In this document: positions 51,501 through 60,500 of the stretch, piece after piece
Numbering within the stretch: position 1 is the first letter of the stretch
Layout: the number at the start of each line of letters is the position of its first letter
Assembly (NCBI GenBank): GCA_020796225.1
Contig: CM036754.1
Location: forward strand, 67,882,000-67,945,999
From: Arion vulgaris
Lineage: Eukaryota > Mollusca > Gastropoda > Stylommatophora > Arionidae
Length of the DNA: 64,000 bases
Direction of reading: 5' to 3'
The notes under the pieces: model-generated
Databases searched by the model: none
What the model saw: only the letters and a program-made list of their open reading frames with translations
What the model was told of the DNA's origin: nothing
Made by a program: the position numbers and the translations under genes

Positions 51501-54500
51501 TGTAACAGTCCTTTGAGTCTCTGGAAAAAAAATTGCACTAGTGAACAGAACGCAGAGGTGTATATTTGAAACCACAACCTTTAGAACGCAAGGCAAGAGC
51601 GTAACCATTTAGCTACAGAGACTCACTAATCATCATAGTATCCATTAAATCAATGAAGAGTATAATGTGATCAAGGGTATGCATCATGAGATCATGTGTG
51701 GGAGGGGGTGTATCATGGTACCAAACAGAAAGAAATGAAAAAGCTATATTGATTAATAAAAAATTGTCAGAAAAACTAGAACTGCTATATCTTTAAAAAA
51801 ACAAAAAACTGTCATTACTGCTTGCAGTACTGCTTTTAGAGCAGTGTAGTGGGGACTGCCTAGAGTAGTTGATAGTAGCTCGGCCTGCTAGCTGTGAGAC
51901 GCCTCATAGCTCGGGTTCGAACCTACTGTTCGGCATTTGTTCGAGTCCCTGGTCTTACTCAGGACGATAACGTGAGTACCTCTGAAGTCGGAGAAAATCT
52001 GCCTGTATGGCGAGGGAATACTAATTACGAGTACATTGAGCACACGGCTGCCAGTGTAAAGTAATTTACAATGAGCACGCTGCTGCCATTGTAAGAAATT
52101 AGAAAAACGGATTTTCACGCAAAAATCAGTTTCAGAGATTAAACTTCGTCTGAGTTGAAAGCGGACGAAAAAAAAAAAAAAAAAAGAGCAGTGTAGAACA
52201 GGGTGACATGAGTCTGGGGAATTTAATGTTCGCATGGCTAGTGCAGTCACAGTAAAACTGTTCAAGTTAGGATTTTCTTTTATGCCCTGACAGCAAAAAT
52301 CCTTAGCCTTACAGTGGATTGAACACGAGTCGGTATATCAAGTTAGTCTGGAATAAAAGAGAGTGTAGGCAACGCAAACAAATCACTCTTAGCATTGAGC
52401 ACCAAGGTAAAATCCAAGGGGCACCCACAGTGCAACCTTGGACCAAGTACAGTAGAGAGATATTGTTGTTGCCTTACAAGATTGTGTGCATGTATGTCTG
52501 TCACTGACTGCTTTATATTGGTTTATGTTCAGGATATAAATAGGCAGTAACAATGGCTAGTAGAAGTAGAGACAAGTAAAACTGTGTAGTAGAAGTAGAG
52601 ACAAGAAAAACTGTGTAGTAGAAGTAGAGACACGTAAAACTATGTAGTAGAAGGTAGAGACAAGTAAAACTGTAGAAGTAGAGACAAGTAAAACTGTGTA
52701 GTAGAAGTAGAGACAAGTAAAACTGTGTAGTAGAAGTAGAGACAAGTAAAACTGTAGAAGTAGAGACAAGTAAAACTGTGTAGTAGAAGTAGAGACAAGT
52801 AAAACTGTAGAAGTAGAGACAAGTAAAACTGTGTAGTAGAAAGTAGAGACAAGTAAAACTATGTAGTAGAAGTAGAGACAAGTAAAACTGTAGAAGTAGA
52901 GACAAGTAAAACTGTAGAAGTAGAGACAAGTAAAACTGTGTAGTAGAAGGTAGAGACAAGTAAAACTGTGTAGTAGAAGTAGAGACAAGTAAAACTGTAG
53001 AAGTAGAGACAAGTAAAACTGTAGAAGTAGAGACAAGTAAAACTGTAGAAGTAGAGACAAGTAAAACTATGTAGTAGAAGTAGAGACAAGTAAAACTGTA
53101 GAAATAGAGACAAGTAAAACTATGTAGTAGAAGTAGAGACAAGTAAAACTGTAGAAGTAGAGACAAGTAAAACTGTAGAAGTAGAGACAAGTAAAACTGT
53201 GTAGTAGAAAGTAGAGACAAGTAAAACTATGTAGTAGAAGTAGAGACAAGTAAAACTGTAGAAGTAGAGACAAGTAAAACTGTAGAAGTAGAGACAAGTA
53301 AAACTGTAGAAGTAGAGACAAGTAAAACTGTAGAAGTAGAGACAAGTAAAACTGTGTAGTAGAAGTAGAGACAAGTAAAACTATGTAGTAGAAGTAGAGA
53401 CAAGTAAAACTGTGTAGTAGAAGTAGAGACAAGTAAAACTGTAGAAGTAGAGACAAGTAAAACTATGTAGTAGAAGTAGAGACAAGTAAAACTGTAGAAG
53501 TAGAGACAAGTAAAACTATGTAGTAGAAAGTAGAGACAAGTAAAACTGTAGAAGTAGAGACAAGTAAAACTGTGTAGTAGAAGGTAGAGACAAGTAAAAC
53601 TGTAGAAGTAGAGACAAGTAAAACTGTGTAGTAGAAGGTAGAGACAAGTAAAACTGTGTAGTAGAAGGTAGAGACAAGTAAAACTGTGTAGTAGAAGGTA
53701 GAGACAAGTAAAACTGTGTAGTAGAAGTAGAGACAAGTAAAACTGTGTAGTAGAAGGTAGAGACAAGTAAAACTGTGTAGTAGAAGTAGAGACAAGTAAA
53801 ACTGTGTAGTAGAAGTAGAGACAAGTAAAACTGTGTAGTAGAAGTAGAGACAAGTAAAACTGTGTAGTAGAAGTAGAGACAAGTAAAACTGTGTAGTAGA
53901 AAGTATAGACAAGTAAAACTGTGTAGTAGAAGTAGAGACAAGTAAAACTGTAGAAGTAGAGACAGTAAAACTGTAGAAGTAGAGACAAGTAAAACTGTAG
54001 AAGTAGAGACAAGTAAAACTGTAGAAGTAGAGACAAGTAAAACTGTAGAAGTAGAGACAAGTAAAACTGTAGAAGTAGAGACAAGTAAAACTATAGAAGT
54101 AGAGACAAGTAAAACTGTGTAGTAGAAAGTAGAGACAAGTAAAACTGTGTAGTAGAAGTAGAGACAAGTAAAACTGTGTAGTAGAAGGTAGAGACAAGTA
54201 AAACTGTAGAAGTAGAGACAAGTAAAACTATAGAAGTAGAGACAAGTAAAACTGTAGAAGTAGAGACAAGTAAAACTGTGTAGTAGAAGTAGAGACAAGT
54301 AAAACTGTAGAAGTAGAGACAAGTAAAACTGTAGAAGTAGAGACAAGTAAAACTGTGTAGTAGAAGTAGAGACAAGTAAAACTGTAGAAGTAGAGACAAG
54401 TAAAACTGTAGAAGTAGAGACAAGTAAAACTATAGAAGTAGAGACAAGTAAAACTGTGTAGTAGAAAGTAGAGACAAGTAAAACTGTGTAGTAGAAGTAG

Positions 54501-57500
54501 AGACAAGTAAAACTGTGTAGTAGAAGGTAGAGACAAGTAAAACTATAGAAGTAGAGACAAGTAAAACTATAGAAGTAGAGACAAGTAAAACTGTAGAAGT
54601 AGAGACAAGTAAAACTATGTAGTAGAAGTAGAGACAAGTAAAACTATGTAGTAGAAGTAGAGACAAGTAAAACTATGTAGTAGAAGTAGAGACAAGTAAA
54701 ACTATGTAGTAGAAAGTAGAGACAAGTAAAACTATGTAGTAGAAGTAGAGACAAGTAAAACTGTGTAGAAGTAGAGACAAGTAAAACTGTAGAAGTAGAG
54801 ACAAGTAAAACTATGTAGTAGAAGTAGAGACAAGTAAAACTATAGAAGTAGAGACAAGTAAAACTATGTAGTAGAAGTAGAGACAAGTAAAACTATAGAA
54901 GTAGAGACAAGTAAAACTATGTAGTAGAAGTAGAGACAAGTAAAACTATAGAAGTAGAGACAAGTAAAACTATGTAGTAGAAGTAGAGACAAGTAAAACT
55001 ATGTAGTAGAAGTAGAGACAAGTAAAACTGTGTAGTATAAGTAGAGACAAGTAAAACTGTGTAGTAGAAGTAGAGACAAGTAAAACTATGTAGTAGAAAG
55101 TAGAGACAAGTAAAACTGTAGAAGTAGAGACAAGTAAAACTGTGTAGTAGAAGTAGAGACAAGTAAAACTGTAGAAATAGAGACAAGTAAAACTGTAGAA
55201 GTAGAGACAAGTAAAACTGTAGAAGTAGAGACAAGTAAAACTGTAGAAGTAGAGACAAGTAAAACTGTAGAAGTAGAGACAAGTAAAACTGTAGAAGTAG
55301 AGACAAGTAAAACTGTAGAAAGTAGAGACAAGTAAAACTGTAGAAGTAGAGACAAGTAAAACTGTAGAAGTAGAGACAAGTAAAACTGTAGAAGTAGAGA
55401 CAAGTAAAACTGTAGAAGTAGAGACAAGTAAAACTGTGTAGTAGAAAGTAGAGACAAGTAAAACTGTAGAAGTAGAGACAAGTAAAACTGTAGAAGTAGA
55501 GACAAGTAAAACTATAGAAGTAGAGACAAGTAAAACTGTGTAGTAGAAGTAGAGACAAGTAAAACTGTAGAAGTAGAGACAAGTAAAACTATGTAGTAGA
55601 AAGTAGAGACAAGTAAAACTATGTAGTAGAAAGTAGAGACAAGTAAAACTGTGTAGAAGTAGAGACAAGTAAAACTATGTAGTAGAAGTAGAGACACGTA
55701 AAACTATAGAAGTAGAGACAAGTAAAACTATGTAGTAGAAGTAGAGACACGTAAAACTATAGAAGTAGAGACAAGTAAAACTATGTAGTAGAAGTAGAGA
55801 CAAGTAAAACTGTGTAGTAGAAGTAGAGACAAGTAAAACTATATAGTAGAAAGTAGAGACAAGTAAAACTATGTAGTAGAAGTAGAGACAAGTAAAACTA
55901 TGTAGTAGAAGTAGAGACAAGTAAAACTGTGTAGTATAAGTAGAGACAAGTAAAACTGTGTAGAAGTAGAGACAAGTAAAACTATGTAGTAGAAAGTAGA
56001 GACAAGTAAAACTGTAGAAGTAGAGACAAGTAAAACTGTGTAGTAGAAGTAGAGACAAGTAAAACTGTAGAAATAGAGACAAGTAAAACTGTAGAAGTAG
56101 AGACAAGTAAAACTGTAGAAGTAGAGACAAGTAAAACTGTAGAAGTAGAGACAAGTAAAACTGTGTAGTAGAAGTAGAGACAAGTAAAACTGTAGAAGTA
56201 GAGACAAGTAAAACTGTAGAAAGTAGAGACAAGTAAAACTGTAGAAGTAGAGACAAGTAAAACTGTAGAAGTAGAGACAAGTAAAACTGTAGAAGTAGAG
56301 ACAAGTAAAACTGTAGAAGTAGAGACAAGTAAAACTGTGTAGTAGAAGTAGAGACAAGTAAAACTGTAGAAGTAGAGACAAGTAAAACTGTAGAAGTAGA
56401 GACAAGTAAAACTATAGAAGTAGAGACAAGTAAAACTGTGTAGTAGAAAGTAGAGACAAGTAAAACTGTGTAGTAGAAGTAGAGACAAGTAAAACTGTGT
56501 AGTAGAAGGTAGAGACAAGTAAAACTATAGAAGTAGAGACAAGTAAAACTATAGAAGTAGAGACAAGTAAAACTGTAGAAGTAGGACAAGAAATAAGAAG
56601 TAGACAAGTAAACTATGTAGTAGAAGTAGAGACAAGTAAAACTATGTAGTAGAAGTAGAGACAAAGTGAAAACTATGTAGTAGAAGTAGAGACAAGTAAA
56701 CTATGAGTAGAGTAGGACAGAAAACTAGAGTAGAATGAGACAAGTAAACTATGAGTAAGAAGTAGAGACAAGTAAAACTATGTAGTAGAAGTAGAGACAA
56801 GTAAAACTATGTAGTAGAAGTAGAGACAAGTAAAACTATGTAGTAGAAGTAGAGACAAGTAAAACTATGTAGTAGAAGTAGAGACAAGTAAAACTATGTA
56901 GTAGAAGTAGGAGAAAGTAAAACTATGTGAGTAGAAGTGAGAGACAAGTAAAACATGTAGTAGAAGTAGAGACAAGTAAAACTATGTAGTAGAAGTAGAG
57001 ACAAGTAAAACTAGTGTAGGAAGTAGAGACAAGTAAAACTATGTAGTAGAAGTAGAGACAAGTAAAACTATGTAGTAGAAGTAGAGACAAGTAAAACTAT
57101 GTAGTAGAAGTAGAGACAAGTAAAACTATGTAGTAGAAGTAGAGACAAGTAAAACTATGTAGTAGAAGTAGAGACAAGTAAAACTATAAGTGAGGTAAGA
57201 AGTAGAAAGGGGACAAGTAAAACTATGTAGTAGAAGTAGAGACAAGTAAAACTGTGTAGAAGTAGAGACAAGTAAAACTGTAGAAGTAGAGACAAGTAAA
57301 ACTATGTAGTAGAAAGTAGAGACAAGTAAAACTGTAGAAGTAGAGACAAGTAAAACTGTAGAAGTAGAGACAAGTAAAACTGTGTAGTAGAAGTAGAGAC
57401 AAGTAAAACTAGTAGAGAAGTAGAGACAAGTAAAACTATGTAGTAGAAGTAGAGACAAGTAAAACTATGTAGTAGAAGTAGAGACAAGTAAAACTATGTA

Positions 57501-60500
57501 GTAGAAGTAGAGACAAGTAAAACTATGTAGTAGAAAGTAGAGACAAGTAAAACTGTAGAAGTAGAGTAAACGTAAACTGTAGAAGTAGAGACAAGTAAAA
57601 CTGTAGAAGTAGAGACAAGTAAAACTGTAGAAGTAGAGACAAGTAAAACTGTGATGAAGTAGAGACAAGTAAAACTAGTAGAAGTAGAGACAAGTAAAAC
57701 TGTAGAAGTAGAGACAAGTAAAACTATGTAGTAGAAGTAGAGACAAGTAAAACTGTGTAGTAGAAAGTAGAGACAAGTAAAACTATGTAGTAGAAGTAGA
57801 GACAAGTAAAACTGTAGAAGTAGAGACAAGTAAAACTGTAGAAGTAGAGACAAGTAAAACTGTGAGTAAGAAAGTAGAGACAAGTAAAACTGTTGTAGAA
57901 GTAGAGACAAGTAAAACTGTAGTAGTAGAGACAAGTAAACTGTAGTAGAAAGTAGAGACAAGTAAAACTGTGTAGTAGAAAGTAGAGACAAGTAAAACTG
58001 TAGAAGTAGAGACAAGTAAAACTATGTAGTAGAAGTAGAGACAAGTAAAACTGTGTAGTAGAAGTAGAGACAAGTAAAACTGTAGAAGTAGAGACAAGTA
58101 AACTGTATAGAGTAGAGACAAGTAAAACTTGTAAGAAAGTAGAGACAAGTAAAACTATAGTAGTAGAAAGTAGAGACAAGTAAAATATGTAGTAGAAGCT
58201 AGAGACAAAGTAAAACTTGTAGAAGTAGAACAAGTAAAACTGTAGAAAGTAGAGACAAGTAAAACTGTGAGTAGAGACAAGTAAAACTAGTATAGAAGTA
58301 GAGACAAGTAAAACTTGATAGAAAGTAGAGACAAGTAAACTGTAGAAGTAGAGACAAGTTAAAACTGTGAATGTAGAGACAAGTAAAACTTATGAAGTAA
58401 ACAATAAAACTGTGAAGTAGGACAAGTAACTGTAGATGAGACAATAAAACTTGTAGAAAGTAAGACAAGTAAACTTAGAATAGACAAGTAAAACTTAGTA
58501 GATAGACAAGTAAAACTGTAGAAGTGAGACAAGTAAACTTTGTAGAAGTAGAGACAAGTAAAACTGTGTAGTAAAGCTGAGACATAAAACTGTGTGTAGA
58601 AGTAGAACAAAATACTGTGTAGTAAGTAGAACAAGTAATACTAGTGATATGAAAGTAGAACAAGTAAAAGTGTGTAAATAGAGACAAGTAACTGTGTAGT
58701 AGAATAGAGACAAGTAAATACGGGTATAAGTAAGACAAGTCAATTCATTCTTCTATGATGAACTTATGTAATAATATGTGAAGTAGTAACTCTGACAGAT
58801 ATGATATTTCAATTACTAAATTTTCTTCCACTGACAATAAACTGTGTATTGAAACTCATAAGAACAAAATTGCTAGATTTCTTCTGCATTAGTGATCAAA
58901 ATATGTATTATACTTAAACTGAATTTATTAATTTTTCTAAATTAATATCAACTGAAGATAATCTAATATTCACTTGATTTGTTACTTCTTCTTCTGCATT
59001 AAGTGATCAAGCAAGTTATGTGTACATCACATATAGAACTGAAACAAGTTTAGCTTCAACTTCTTCTTCTGCATTAAGTGATCAAGCAAGTTATGTGTAC
59101 ATCACATACAGAACTGAAACAAGTTTAGCTTCAACTTCTTCTTCTGCATTAAGTGATCAAGCAAGTTATGTGTACATCACATATAGAACTGAAACAAGTT
59201 TAGCTTCAACTTCTTCTTCTGCATTAAGTGATCAAGCAAGTTATGTGTACATCACATACAGAACTGAAACAAGTTTAGCTTCAACTTCTTCTTCTGCATT
59301 AAGTGATCAAGCAAGTTATGTGTACATCACATATAGAACTGAAACAAGTTTAGCTTCAACTTCTTCTTCTGCATTAAGTGATCAAGCAAGTTATGTGTAC
59401 ATCACATATAGAACTGAAACAAGTTTAGCTTCAACTTCTTCTTCTGCATTAAGTGATCAAGCAAGTTATGTGTACATCACATATAGAACTGAAACAAGTT
59501 TAGCTTCAACTTCTTCTTCTGCATTAAGTGATCAAGCAAGTTATGTGTACATCACATATAGAACTGAAACAAGTTTAGCTTCAACTTCTTCTTCTGCATT
59601 AAGTGATCAAGCAAGTTATGTGTACATCACATATAGAACTGAAACAAGTTTAGCTTCAACTTCTTCTTCTGCATTAAGTGATCAAGCAAGTTATGTGTAC
59701 ATCACATATAGAACTGAAACAAGTTTAGCTTCAACTTCTTCTTCTGCATTAAGTGATCAAGCAAGTTATGTGTACATCACATATAGAACTGAAACAAGTT
59801 TAGCTTCAACTTCTTCTTCTGCATTAAGTGATCAAGCAAGTTATGTGTACATCACATATAGAACTGAAACAAGTTTAGCTTCAACTACTTCTTCTGCATT
59901 AAGTGATCAAGCAAGTTATGTGTACATCACATATAGAACTGAAACAAGTTTAGCTTCAACTTCTTCTTCTGCATTAAGTGATCAAGCAAGTTATGTGTAC
60001 ATCACATATAGAACTGAAACAAGTTTAGCTTCAACTTCTTCTTCTGCATTAAGTGATCAAGCAAGTTATGTGTACATCACATATAGAACTGAAACAAGTT
60101 TAGCTTCAACTTCTTCTTCTGCATTAAGTGATCAAGCAAGTTATGTGTACATCACATACAGAACTGAAACAAGCTTAGCTTCAAATTCTTCCTATTCTCT
60201 TCTCTAATCGTGTTCTGCTTCACAGCGTCATGATAAGAAGAGATGTCTAGAACAAGCTTTTATGTGTACTTCATAAATGGTGTTTTTTTGTCGGCTCTGT
60301 TATCTCTGATGTCCACCTTTTAGGGCCTGCCTTTTGCTTTGTATCCACTGAATCGGAGTAACATTGCTCTTTGAGGGGCACTGTCTGTTGGTAATCAGCT
60401 TATGTGGCAGAACCATTTAATTTGCTACAAGCTAATACCAGTATAATATTACTGGTTAGGAAATGAGTACAGACAAAAATGTTCCTATTTCAACTAGATA

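Noticed and set aside
52319..52507. A missing kinase exon or other gene at the plus-strand frame ..[16 protein letters not shown]..
   Set aside because: Wrong strand for the kinase and no match to it. It follows directly on the head of SINE-F and looks like an old repeat.
52513..58743. Many minus-strand frames of 60-373 codons (LLVSTST, FTCLYFY repeats)
   Set aside because: They are translations of the 24/29/30-bp minisatellite, open in several frames at once.
59020..60207. A 395-codon plus-strand open frame of 25-residue repeats as a gene
   Set aside because: It starts at GTG, has an upstream in-frame stop and no ATG, and is fully explained by a 75-bp satellite whose length is a multiple of three.
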